Shown: positions 1-7,826 of the stretch, in pieces | Layout of the letters: each line of letters starts with the position of its first letter | How positions within the stretch are numbered: the first letter of the stretch is position 1 | Assembly (NCBI GenBank): GCA_965652545.1 | Contig: CBFGWV010000130.1 | Span: 1-13,058 of the forward strand | Direction: 5' to 3' | Length of the DNA stretch: 13,058 bases | DNA from: CBFGWV01 sp965652545 | GTDB lineage: Bacteria > Pseudomonadota > Gammaproteobacteria > Competibacterales > Competibacteraceae | Translations under genes and position numbers: made by a program | The notes under the pieces: generated by a model | What the model saw: only the letters and a program-made list of their open reading frames with translations | What the model was told of the DNA's origin: nothing | The model's database searches: none

Positions 1-1913
1 CGATAGCTCGGCGTGTTGCGAAAGCGCGCCGCCGCACGCACGCTGCGGGGGTCGGAATCCCACCCCCCGCCACGCAGGGTACGCCAGCCGTCGGCGGCGG
101 GCTCGGCGCAGGTCAGGTGCGCACCCTCGTAGCGCTCGTCCCAACCCGAGCAGGTCCACTCCCAAACATTGCCCAGCATGTCCGCCAAGCCCCAGGGATG
201 GGTGGTGAACGCACCCACCGGTGCGGTGAACCAATGGCCGTCATTACAACCGTGATTGCCGTTCCAGCGTGGACCGGACAGCTCGATCGCCCGGTCGCCG
301 ACGTTGGCATGACCACAGGCCGCCAGGGCATCGTCACCCCAGAAGCGGCTCGTAGCCGTGCCGCCGCGGGCGGCGTATTCCCATTCCGCCTCGCTGGGCA
401 GGCGGAACCCACCGCCGGTCTCACCGTTCAGCCAGGTCACATAGGCCATGGCGTCCGCCCAGCTGACGCAGACCACGGGGTGATCGTCGCCCTGTTCGAA
501 ACCGGGGTTTCGCCAATCGCGCCCGGCGCGCCATGCCCAGTCGCCGCCGTCCTTGCCATCCGCCCAGCCCCAGCAACCCTGTGCCGGATCGCGCTCGGCG
601 TCGGTGCGGTAGCCGGTCGCCGCAATAAAACGGGTGAACTGCCCAACGGTCACCTCGTGCACACCCAGGTAGAAGCCACCCAGCCTCGCCTCGTGCTGGC
701 TTTCGTCCGGCCAGCGCTCGGCCTCGCTGCTCGGGCTGCCCATCAGGAACGTCCCACCGGGCAGGTACATCAGCTCGGCCGCTGGGCGGCCGTCCAACAG
801 TTCGGCCGTGACGATCGAAAACGGGACTGGCGCCGGGGCCGGGATCGCGGCTGGTGCAGGTGTCGGCGCGGGGCTGGAAAACACCGGTGGCGAAACCGAC
901 GGTACTGCCGCCGGGGGCGCGGTTTGCGGTTGCACAGCCACCGCATCCGAGGGGGCCTCACGCGATGCGAGAACCCAGGCGATCGGCAGGCCAATGACGC
1001 CCAAAATGGCAATCGCCCATAGCCATATCGGCAGGCGACGATGATGAGACGCCTCAGCGGGCTGTGGTTCCCGCACCGCGGTACCGGTCTCCTCCAGCGC
1101 CTGCGGTGCACTCAGTTCCGCCTGCAGGTCATCCAGAAATGCGCGGATGGTGGGATAGCGGGCTGCCGGCTCACGCGCCAACATACGCAGGATGATCGGC
1201 TGGAACCGGGCGACCGGCTCCGGCAGGCTGGGGATCAGTTCCTTCTCTTTCTGCTGTTGCACCATGGCCGGGGAGGTGCCCGCGAACGGCTTCCAACCGG
1301 CCAACATCTCGAAGAACAGCACGCCCAGGGAGTAGATGTCGCTGCGCGCATCCGCATGGCTGCTGTCCCAGTATTGTTCCGGGCTCATGTAGATGGGCGT
1401 ACCGACCGAAGCGACCGTCATCGACATCTGCATCTGCGGCGTCAGCATCTTGGCGATGCCGAAGTCCGTGATCACCGGCGTATCGTCGTCGTGGAACATA
1501 ATGTTGCGTGGTTTGATGTCCCGATGGACGATGCCACGCGCATGGGCGACCTCCAGCCCCTCGGCGAGCTGGCGGACGATGGCAACGGCCTGAGCCGGCG
1601 ACAGGCCCTGGCGGATACGCTCGGCCAGCGAGCCACCGGAGAGGTATTCCATGACGATGTAATAACTGCCATCGGCCGAGTCGGCGTCGAATACCTGCAC
1701 GATGCCAGTATGGCGCAGGCTGGCGGCGATCTTGCCCTCCTGGCGGAAACGCTCGACGAAGCCGGCTTCGGCATCGTCCACCAGTTGCTCGTCGATGACC
1801 TTGATCGCGACGAAGCGATCCAGCGTCTTGTGCTTGGCGAGAAACACCTCCGCCATGCCGCCCTTGCCGACCCGGCGCAGAATGTCGTAGTTGGGAATCC
1901 CGGTCGGCGTCAT
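1..1913 (-). CDS. Membrane-anchored Ser/Thr protein kinase fused to a periplasmic FGE-like domain (3' end cut by window)
   Basis: The frame is open from the ATG at 1913 to the window edge, giving 637 residues. Residues 1-270 form a Hanks-type kinase that should phosphorylate proteins in the cytoplasm. Visible motifs are the glycine loop GKGGMAEV (16-23), VAIK with Lys38, HRDIKPRN with catalytic Asp132 and Asn137, DFG at 150-152 and GTPIYMSPE ending at 179. The Arg before Asp132 makes it an RD kinase, usually controlled by activation-loop phosphorylation. One membrane helix follows at about 297-317, then a Pro/Ala-rich linker (about 320-372). From about 378 there is a formylglycine-generating-enzyme/sulfatase-modifying-factor fold (LPGGTFLMGS, FRLPSEAEWEYAARGG, LGNVWEW, RGGGW). 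The C-terminal core has no cysteines where true FGEs have their catalytic pair, so it is probably a binding or sensing domain. About 10-15 residues are missing. The ribosome site is weak. The gene lies 65 bases after corA and may be read through from it. Confidence 0.93.
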   Translation of the reverse strand, partial: MTPTGIPNYDILRRVGKGGMAEVFLAKHKTLDRFVAIKVIDEQLVDDAEAGFVERFRQEGKIAASLRHTGIVQVFDADSADGSYYIVMEYLSGGSLAERIRQGLSPAQAVAIVRQLAEGLEVAHARGIVHRDIKPRNIMFHDDDTPVITDFGIAKMLTPQMQMSMTVASVGTPIYMSPEQYWDSSHADARSDIYSLGVLFFEMLAGWKPFAGTSPAMVQQQKEKELIPSLPEPVARFQPIILRMLAREPAARYPTIRAFLDDLQAELSAPQALEETGTAVREPQPAEASHHRRLPIWLWAIAILGVIGLPIAWVLASREAPSDAVAVQPQTAPPAAVPSVSPPVFSSPAPTPAPAAIPAPAPVPFSIVTAELLDGRPAAELMYLPGGTFLMGSPSSEAERWPDESQHEARLGGFYLGVHEVTVGQFTRFIAATGYRTDAERDPAQGCWGWADGKDGGDWAWRAGRDWRNPGFEQGDDHPVVCVSWADAMAYVTWLNGETGGGFRLPSEAEWEYAARGGTATSRFWGDDALAACGHANVGDRAIELSGPRWNGNHGCNDGHWFTAPVGAFTTHPWGLADMLGNVWEWTCSGWDERYEGAHLTCAEPAADGWRTLRGGGWDSDPRSVRAAARFRNTPSY

Positions 1914-1978
1914 ATTTACCGTTGCTCAAGAGGCGTTGAACGTCGGCATCCGTTCCCAGAACAAGTGTACACGTCAAC

Positions 1979-2944
1979 TCAGACCCAGCCGGCCCGGCGA
2001 AATCGATAGTACAGGTACGCGCAGACCCCACCGAGGACCAGCAGCGCCGCAGGATAGCCGTACCGCCAGTCCAACTCGGGCATGAACTCGAAGTTCATAC
2101 CCCAGATGCCGGCGAAGACCGTAGCCACAGCGAATATGGCCGCCCAGGCGGCCAAGCGCTTACTGACCTCACTCTCTTCGATGGCCACCAGAGACAGGTT
2201 CACCTGCATGACCGTGGCGATGGAGTCTCGAATGGCATCGACACCAGTATCGATGCGATCCAAGTGGTCATAGACGTCACGGAAATAGGCCGCCGTCCCG
2301 CGGCACAGCTCCGGGACGCGGCTGCCGTGCAACCGCCGGGCGACCTCCAGTAACGGTGCGACCGCATGCTTGAGCACTGCGACTTTGCGCTTCAGTGCGT
2401 ACAGTTGCTGGATGCTCCGGCGGTGGTTCCCCCCTTCGAATACGGCGTCCTCCAGCGCATCGAGCTCGCTCTCCAGCACCTCGAGTACGGGGAAGTAGCG
2501 GTCCACCACCGCGTCCATCAACGCATAGAGCACGAATGCCGGGCCCTCACGCAGCAGTTGCGGTTCATGCTCGCATCGTCGGCGTACATCGGCGAAACCC
2601 TCGCGGGTGCGGTTGCGGACCGAAATGACGTAGTTGCGGCCGACGAATACGTCGATCTCACCCAACCACAGCGCATCGCCGTCGAGCTCCACTGTATGCA
2701 TCACCACGAACAAGGTGTCCGCATACTCGTCCAGCTTTGGACGCTGCAACAAATGCAGCGCATCTTCCACGGCCAGGGGATGCAAGCCGAAATGGCTCTG
2801 AACCGACGCAAGCTCGTCGGCATCGGCCTCGCGCAATGCGATCCAGACGAAACGATCGGGCCGGTCCAAGACGGCGGGCAATTCATCGAACCCGACCTCC
2901 CCCAGACGTCGCCCATCCTCGTATGCCACGGCATTGACAAACAT
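1979..2944 (-). CDS. corA: CorA-family divalent metal ion channel
   Basis: This 321-residue protein belongs to the CorA family of pentameric inner-membrane Mg2+/Co2+ channels. A long soluble N-terminal domain (about 1-255) is rich in acidic residues and helices, including the long-helix segment around VLEVLESELDALEDAVF. Two membrane helices follow at the C-terminus (about 262-282 and 296-315). The signature GMN is at 282-284 at the end of the first helix, and the outer loop carries the conserved MPEL. A short basic tail (YYRFRRAGWV) ends the protein, as in the family. The length is normal. The ATG is supported by AGGAG six bases upstream. It is the first gene of a minus-strand pair with the kinase. 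Mg2+, Co2+ or another ion (some relatives export Zn2+) cannot be told apart here; the substrate is inferred from the family. Confidence 0.95.
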   Translation of the reverse strand: MFVNAVAYEDGRRLGEVGFDELPAVLDRPDRFVWIALREADADELASVQSHFGLHPLAVEDALHLLQRPKLDEYADTLFVVMHTVELDGDALWLGEIDVFVGRNYVISVRNRTREGFADVRRRCEHEPQLLREGPAFVLYALMDAVVDRYFPVLEVLESELDALEDAVFEGGNHRRSIQQLYALKRKVAVLKHAVAPLLEVARRLHGSRVPELCRGTAAYFRDVYDHLDRIDTGVDAIRDSIATVMQVNLSLVAIEESEVSKRLAAWAAIFAVATVFAGIWGMNFEFMPELDWRYGYPAALLVLGGVCAYLYYRFRRAGWV

Positions 2945-2950
2945 CAGTCG

Positions 2951-2955
2951 CTCCT
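2951..2955 (-). promoter_or_regulatory. Ribosome binding site of corA
   Basis: On the minus strand this reads AGGAG, six bases before the corA ATG, and fixes the start at 2944. Confidence 0.8.
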
Positions 2956-2961
2956 AAAATG

Positions 2962-2978
2962 ATTGATGCAGCATCGAT
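2962..2978. repeat. Short inverted repeat in the corA upstream region
   Basis: ATTGATGC and GCATCGAT flank a single A; seven of eight positions pair. It lies 18-34 bases upstream of the corA start, in the 204-base gap between corA and the divergent peroxidase/P450 operon. It could be an operator for a small dimeric regulator or part of the corA leader. No regulator in the window can be tied to it, and a repeat this short may be chance. Confidence 0.35.
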
Positions 2979-3042
2979 CCTCGCAGTGTGCCACGTCCGC
3001 GCAAGCCAATTTCCGCACATTTTTGCTGCGAAACGTAACGCC

Positions 3043-3070
3043 TTGTTTACTGCGCGATTTGGTCTAGGCT
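3043..3070 (+). promoter_or_regulatory. Possible promoter of the peroxidase/P450 operon
   Basis: TTGTTT (3043-3048) and TAGGCT (3065-3070) are separated by 16 bases, a weak match to sigma-70 elements. It is the best candidate I see in the gap before the five-gene operon. It lies about 80 bases upstream of the first start codon, leaving a leader with no recognised element. Confidence 0.3.
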
Positions 3071-3148
3071 CAATAACGCGTACTGCGGGGGGCGGGTCAC
3101 GCAACGCCCTTGGAGTTACACACCATCAGCCAGGGAGCCGCGGCAGCG

Positions 3149-3826
3149 ATGTCTAATATTGCCGGTAAAGCCTATGCGATGAACGTGATCACGCCCATGC
3201 GGCCGAGACTCACGTGGATCAATCGCTTTCTGTTCATGTTCGCCCGGGTCATGCCGAGTAACCTTGCCGGGCTGCTCGGTCTGTCGCTTATCCATTTTGC
3301 CCGCTGGGTATTGATCAAACGCGACCAGTGGCCGGATCTGGGCCAGGGCAAGCAGACGCTCGATAATGACTACATGTTGTTTCTGAGCAATTTCAACGGT
3401 ACCTGGGACCAGTACATCGACGCCTTCTCGGACGGTATTCCCAATGGCCTGGACCTGTTCTGGTATTCCAGCACCAAATACCCTCATTCGATTCCGGTAA
3501 CGCCATTCAAGAACTACATCGTCCACAACCAGGTCGATACCGATTACTACTACAACGCCACCCCGGGGGCCGCGCAGCGCGACATAAAAGGGGCGTTGAA
3601 GGTCCGCCAGACGTTGTTGCGCCTGGCCGAGGCCCATGCCCGGGAGGACGCCCAGACCTTCGCCAAGACGTATCGCAAGGCGCTCCTACGGCTCCAGCAT
3701 TGCTTTTATTCGCCGGGTTATGCCCCGGTGGCCAGCAATGACACCGAGGCCGCCGCCATCAATCGCCAGCCGTACATCGAGGCACGCTGGGCCAAGCCGT
3801 CGTCGGACGCCGCCAAAGTCGCCTGA
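3149..3826 (+). CDS. Uncharacterised protein, first gene of the peroxidase/P450 operon; shares a core with the next gene
   Basis: I do not recognise a named family for this 225-residue protein. Its middle aligns by eye with the next gene. HFARWVLI (49-56) matches HFVRFAVI there. YMLFLSNFN (75-83) matches YLVFAADFD. FKNYIVHNQVDTDYYYN (120-136) matches FAAYICRCQVETTMPFN. The pattern suggests a shared alpha/beta domain, possibly ferredoxin-like, the fold type also used by DyP peroxidases; that fold is inference. The segment 24-56 is hydrophobic and could touch the membrane, but HFARWVLI is better explained as a core strand. I chose the ATG at 3149, with GGGAG 11 bases upstream. An in-frame TTG at 3110 lacks a good ribosome site. 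The C-terminal third is helical and charged. The role is unknown; operon position suggests an accessory to the heme enzymes. Confidence 0.85.
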   Translation: MSNIAGKAYAMNVITPMRPRLTWINRFLFMFARVMPSNLAGLLGLSLIHFARWVLIKRDQWPDLGQGKQTLDNDYMLFLSNFNGTWDQYIDAFSDGIPNGLDLFWYSSTKYPHSIPVTPFKNYIVHNQVDTDYYYNATPGAAQRDIKGALKVRQTLLRLAEAHAREDAQTFAKTYRKALLRLQHCFYSPGYAPVASNDTEAAAINRQPYIEARWAKPSSDAAKVA

Positions 3827-3854
3827 TTTCCACTCAACGTAAGGAACGGACGCC

Positions 3855-4817
3855 ATGCCGAACTTCGACGGCGGTCACTATTTTCTGACCGTACTGGCCC
3901 CCATTGACGATGCCATCACCCCGGACGAAACCGGCGAGCGGCGCGACGGTGTCCAGCGGGTACGCAATGTGCTCTCGACCCTGCCCACCGCGCGGCAATC
4001 GCCGGCCAGCGAGGCGGGCAGCCTGAACAGCCCCTTCGCGCGCAATCCGCGGACGCACTTCGTGCGCTTCGCCGTCATCGAGGATGTGATCTACAACGGC
4101 CGGGTATCGGGCGATGCCATCGTCGCCGCGGCGACCGGGGACAACCCGCTTACACCACAGCCGGTAGATCGGCTCAACTGCCCCTATCTCGTCTTCGCCG
4201 CGGATTTCGATGCGGCGGATGGGTCAGTGGAGACGCTCGAGGGCTATCTGCGCGAGCTGTGGAACGATCTGAGCGAGGAGCTGGAGCTGATCTTCCGCCA
4301 TTGCCACGGCTTCAAGGGGGTGAACAGCGCAGAAGGCTTCGCTGCGTACATCTGCCGCTGTCAGGTCGAAACCACCATGCCGTTCAACGACTATTGGGTG
4401 GGTTCGCCGCCGCTGTCGGACCTGCCGCTGAAGCCCATGGTGGCACCGGCGCTCGTGACCGGCGTCATCGCCATCGTGGCAGCCATCGGTTGGCTGGTCG
4501 GCGCGGGCGCGCGCTGGGGTTGGACGGCCGTGCTGGCCGCGCTGGTCACCGCCGCGCTGCTGTACGGGCTCTACCGGTTCATCCTCCACCGCGGCGAGAA
4601 ACCCTACCCGACCGCTCCGGACTCCGACCTGCCGGCCGTACTCAAAGCCTTGTACCTCCAGGAGCGGTTTACACAATTCGTCATCGATCAGCAGGGCAAA
4701 CCGGATGAGGCCGTGAAGAACGCATTCGGGCAATTTTTGGCCGCCAACCGACCCGCCGACATTGACGCGCCGACACAAGCGCGCGGTGTGATCCGATCAT
4801 CAGGGAGTGCATCATGA
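3855..4817 (+). CDS. Uncharacterised membrane protein with two C-terminal helices, paired with the DyP peroxidase
   Basis: The protein has 320 residues. Residues 1-180 look soluble, with alternating strands and helices: HYFLTVLAPI (8-17), helix about 30-43, HFVRFAVI (68-75), YLVFAADFD (111-119), helix about 126-150, then YICRCQVETTMPFN (165-178). The last three strand-like blocks match the preceding gene, so the two are probably paralogues that diverged long ago. Two membrane helices follow at about 197-217 and 222-244, then a basic stretch and a roughly 75-residue soluble tail. The ATG is supported by AAGGA nine bases upstream. The stop overlaps the peroxidase start as ATGA, which usually means coupled translation of proteins needed together. 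A role as membrane platform for the peroxidase is inference; I know no characterised homologue. Confidence 0.88.
   Translation: MPNFDGGHYFLTVLAPIDDAITPDETGERRDGVQRVRNVLSTLPTARQSPASEAGSLNSPFARNPRTHFVRFAVIEDVIYNGRVSGDAIVAAATGDNPLTPQPVDRLNCPYLVFAADFDAADGSVETLEGYLRELWNDLSEELELIFRHCHGFKGVNSAEGFAAYICRCQVETTMPFNDYWVGSPPLSDLPLKPMVAPALVTGVIAIVAAIGWLVGAGARWGWTAVLAALVTAALLYGLYRFILHRGEKPYPTAPDSDLPAVLKALYLQERFTQFVIDQQGKPDEAVKNAFGQFLAANRPADIDAPTQARGVIRSSGSAS
4802..4807 (+). promoter_or_regulatory. Ribosome binding site of the peroxidase gene
   Basis: AGGGAG lies six bases before the ATG at 4814, inside the end of the upstream gene. It fixes the peroxidase start and the four-base overlap. Confidence 0.8.
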
Positions 4818-6442
4818 AGCGGGAACTGGACCTCGCCGACATCCAGGGCAACGTGGTTCGTGCCTACGGGCAGTACGGCTACCCTCACGCGCGCTACTTT
4901 TGCTTCAACGTCAGCAGCCCGGTAGCCGGGCGCGTGTTTGTGGACAACCTGCGCGCACAGGTCACCACGGCAGAACGTTGGGCCCGCGGCAGTCGCAACT
5001 ACCGCGGCGAGGACGCCGTCCCCAGACCGCCGGTGACCGTCAACATCGCATTCACCTTCCGCGGCCTGATGAGCCTCAACCTGCCCACCCGTACCCTGCG
5101 CCAGATGCCCGACGAATTCATCGATGGGATGGCCAAGCGGGCCATCATCATCGGCGATACCGGCCCCAGCGGCGTGGAGCATTGGGACCGGGTATGGCGC
5201 GATGGCTGTCAGTACGCGCCGGCCAGCCCGGATTCAGTCGTCCACATATGGGTCAGCGTCAATGCCCAGGCCGAGCCCGACGGCTCGGCGGTACCCGAGC
5301 TCGAGGCCAAGACCGACTGGCTGCGCCGGCTGTGCAAGGAGTCCGCCGGCGGCGTGCGCATGCTCACCGGCCACGGCCCCGACAACGCCGAATACCAAGC
5401 CGCCAAGGCCTTGATGGCCAGCGATGGCAAGGGCAACCAGGTGCCCACGGGCAAAGAGCACTTCGGCTACACCGACGGCATCGGCAACCCGGTTTTCAGC
5501 GGGCAGTACGAGCCAGAGATCGAAGCCCAGCAAGTCATCGGCCGCGGCAAGCTGTTACCCGACCAAACCTGGGCACCGCTGGCCACGGGCGAGTTCATCC
5601 TCGGCTATCCCGACGAGTCGCAGGCCTTGCCGCCCACCGCGCCACCGGCGGACTTTCTGCGCAACGGCACATTCATGGCCTTTCGCAAGCTGCACCAGAA
5701 CGTCGCGGCGTTCAACGAGTACCTGGACGAAACCGCCGCGGTGTTCGCCCGCGAGATGAACATGCCGGTACCCGAGGCGCGGGAGACGGTCATGGCGAAA
5801 TTCATCGGCCGCTGGTCGGACGGCGTGCCACTGATCGCCGCTCCCACCTTCGCGGACTGGAAGGCCTTCGGCCAGCGCTTCGGCGACTTGTCCAAGCCCG
5901 AGAACCGTCTGGCCTTCGAACAGGCGCTGATCGACTTCAAATTCCGCGACGACCTCGCCGGCAGCCGATGCCCGGTCGGCGCACACATCCGGCGGGTCAA
6001 TACCCGCGACCTGCTGGACCCGAAAATCACCAGCAAGGATGTATCCCAACTCAGCGGGTCGGCCCTGAACAACCGTCGCCGCATCCTGCGCCGCGGCCTG
6101 CCCTACGGTAGCTTCGACCCGGCCGACGACGGCGACGACAAGGAGCACGGCGTCGCCTTCATCGTCATGTGCGCCAGCCTGTTCCGGCAGTTCGAATTCA
6201 TCCAACAGCAATGGATTCACTACGGACTGGATTTCAACGCCGGCAACGACACCTGTCCGGTACTGGGCAACCGCGACCAGAGTGATCGCTTCGTCATCCA
6301 GAACGACCCCAAGGGCGGCAAGCCACCGTTCATTTGCAATCACCTGCCGCAGTTCGTCACCGCCCACGGAGGCGACTACTTCTTCATCCCCAGCATCACC
6401 GCCCTGCGCATGATCGCCATGGGTATCGTGGACCCCACATGA
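4814..6442 (+). CDS. DyP-type heme peroxidase
   Basis: This 542-residue dye-decolorizing-type peroxidase should use H2O2 or an organic peroxide to oxidise a substrate through a b-type heme. It opens with LADIQGNVVR, close to the family's usual DIQGN start, and carries no signal peptide or Tat motif, so it is probably cytoplasmic. The hallmark GxxDG is GYTDG (218-222), with distal catalytic Asp221 followed by IGNP. The proximal heme ligand is His391 in CPVGAHIRRVNTRD. The distal Arg is probably Arg423 in RRILRRGLPYG, where the loop after the His is longer than in small bacterial DyPs. The size and long loops fit the larger C/D-type members. I see no C-terminal encapsulin-targeting tail. The ATGA overlap with the upstream membrane-protein gene and the P450 gene 22 bases downstream place it at the centre of the operon. 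The natural substrate is unknown. Confidence 0.96.
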   Translation: MKRELDLADIQGNVVRAYGQYGYPHARYFCFNVSSPVAGRVFVDNLRAQVTTAERWARGSRNYRGEDAVPRPPVTVNIAFTFRGLMSLNLPTRTLRQMPDEFIDGMAKRAIIIGDTGPSGVEHWDRVWRDGCQYAPASPDSVVHIWVSVNAQAEPDGSAVPELEAKTDWLRRLCKESAGGVRMLTGHGPDNAEYQAAKALMASDGKGNQVPTGKEHFGYTDGIGNPVFSGQYEPEIEAQQVIGRGKLLPDQTWAPLATGEFILGYPDESQALPPTAPPADFLRNGTFMAFRKLHQNVAAFNEYLDETAAVFAREMNMPVPEARETVMAKFIGRWSDGVPLIAAPTFADWKAFGQRFGDLSKPENRLAFEQALIDFKFRDDLAGSRCPVGAHIRRVNTRDLLDPKITSKDVSQLSGSALNNRRRILRRGLPYGSFDPADDGDDKEHGVAFIVMCASLFRQFEFIQQQWIHYGLDFNAGNDTCPVLGNRDQSDRFVIQNDPKGGKPPFICNHLPQFVTAHGGDYFFIPSITALRMIAMGIVDPT

Positions 6443-6464
6443 GACAGCAGGGACACACTCGACC

Positions 6465-7826
6465 ATGCATTGGCTGATCAACGGACTTCGCAGCATCTGG
6501 CTCACCATCGTGGTCGTCGGCGAAGGACTGGCTGCTGTCGCGGCGCTCATCGGGGCCGCGCTCGGCGCGCTGACCGGCTCCGGCGGGACATTTACATCAC
6601 GTCTGGTCGGGCGATTGACCTCGCCCGCCGGGCAGCGCACGGCGTTCTCCGCATTGCGGGCCTTCGCCCCCAATCTCACGCTCAAACGTCAGCTTGTGAG
6701 CGCCTACCCCAACACGGGCACGGCCATCGTCAGCCGTTTCGACGACATGCACGAGGTCCTCGACAGAGAAGAGGACTTCGCCGTGGTCTACCAGCCGCGC
6801 ATGGCGGTCGTCACGGGCGGTGAGAACTTCTTCCTCGGCATGCAGAACACACCCCGCTACACCCGCGATGTCTCCAACATGCGGCTGGTGGCGCGACGCG
6901 AGGATGTCGCCGAGACGATCCTGCCCCTGGTGACGCGCGAGGCCGAAAACATCGTGGCCGCTTGCGGAGGTGAGTTGGACGTGCCGGCCCAGCTCACCCT
7001 GCCGGTACCCGCACGCATGGTCGCGGCGTACTTCGGCACGCCCGGACCGGATGAACAGACGATCATCGACTGGACCACGACGCTGTTCTGGTACCTGTTC
7101 ATCGACCTTAACGCCGACCCCGACGTCGGCCGCCGCGCCGAGGCCGCCGCAGCGGCGGCACGCACCTATCTCGATGCCACCATCGCGCAGCGCAAGGCCC
7201 AGCCCAGCGACGCCGACGACGTCCTCAACCGGGTGCTGGCCCTGCAGGCGGCGAACATGCCGGGCAACGCCGACCTCGATATCCGCAACAACCTGATCGG
7301 CTTGATCATCGGCGCCATTCCGACGCTGAACAAGGCCTCGATCCAGGCGCTGGACGTATTGCTGGACAAACCCGAGGCGCTGCGCCAGGCCCAGGCCGCC
7401 GCGCAGGCCGACGACGACGCAACACTGGCTGCGGTGGTATTCGAGGCTTTGCGCTTCAACCCGATCAACCCGGTGATCTTCCGCCGTGCCGTGCGCGACA
7501 CCGTCATCGCCCGCGGTACGGCGCGGGCAAGGTCCATCGGCAAGGACACCATGGTGTTCGCCGCCAATCTCTCAGCCATGTTCGACCGACGCGAGGTACC
7601 GGCCCCGGCGGCGTTCCGTCCGGGTCGCCCGGCGCACCACTACATTCTGTGGGGCTACGGCCTGCACACCTGCTTCGGGGCACAAATCAATCAGGCGGTC
7701 ATTCCGGCACTGCTCAAACCCCTGCTCAAGCGCCGCGGCCTGGCCCGCGCCAGGGGCCCTGGCGGCCGGGTGGACACCGGCGGCACCCCGTTCCCGCAAC
7801 ACTTGATGGTGCACTTCGATGACTGA
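6465..7826 (+). CDS. Membrane-anchored cytochrome P450-family protein with atypical I-helix
   Basis: This 453-residue protein carries the P450 hallmarks. ExxR in the K-helix is EALR (327-330). The heme-binding loop is WGYGLHTCFG with thiolate Cys403, with Trp in place of the usual Phe. The I-helix (LIGLIIGAIPTLNKAS, 277-292) has Ile285-Pro286 where monooxygenases carry the acid/alcohol pair of AGxDT. Loss of that pair is known in P450s that take peroxides as substrate, such as the CYP152 peroxygenases (Arg-Pro) and hydroperoxide-rearranging P450s. This, plus the adjacent peroxidase and no ferredoxin or reductase gene nearby, suggests a peroxygenase or hydroperoxide isomerase (inference). Residues 10-38 form a hydrophobic N-terminal anchor, uncommon in bacterial P450s. 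The ATG has an AGGGA about 11 bases upstream. The 3' end overlaps the next gene by eight bases. Confidence 0.93.
   Translation: MHWLINGLRSIWLTIVVVGEGLAAVAALIGAALGALTGSGGTFTSRLVGRLTSPAGQRTAFSALRAFAPNLTLKRQLVSAYPNTGTAIVSRFDDMHEVLDREEDFAVVYQPRMAVVTGGENFFLGMQNTPRYTRDVSNMRLVARREDVAETILPLVTREAENIVAACGGELDVPAQLTLPVPARMVAAYFGTPGPDEQTIIDWTTTLFWYLFIDLNADPDVGRRAEAAAAAARTYLDATIAQRKAQPSDADDVLNRVLALQAANMPGNADLDIRNNLIGLIIGAIPTLNKASIQALDVLLDKPEALRQAQAAAQADDDATLAAVVFEALRFNPINPVIFRRAVRDTVIARGTARARSIGKDTMVFAANLSAMFDRREVPAPAAFRPGRPAHHYILWGYGLHTCFGAQINQAVIPALLKPLLKRRGLARARGPGGRVDTGGTPFPQHLMVHFDD

Noticed and set aside
1..80. FGE-like C-terminus as a target of a diversity-generating retroelement
   Set aside because: These folds are common retroelement targets, but no reverse transcriptase or template repeat is in the window and the end of the gene is missing.
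1914..1978. Promoter or terminator between corA and the kinase
   Set aside because: A TTGACG can be read on the minus strand but no usable -10 follows, and no stem with a T-run is present.
1041..2009. Long plus-strand open frame across the kinase region, and a similar one at 117-1022
   Set aside because: The minus-strand frame here encodes all kinase and FGE-like motifs without a break; the plus-strand frames show no recognisable domain and are shadows of GC-rich coding sequence.
3110..3148. TTG start for the first operon gene, adding 13 residues
   Set aside because: No ribosome site precedes it, while the ATG at 3149 has GGGAG upstream.
4807..6111. 434-residue plus-strand frame and a 376-residue minus-strand frame (5555-6685) over the peroxidase gene
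   Set aside because: Both overlap the DyP gene, which has intact catalytic motifs. The alternative proteins are Arg- or Val/Gly-rich and have no family features.
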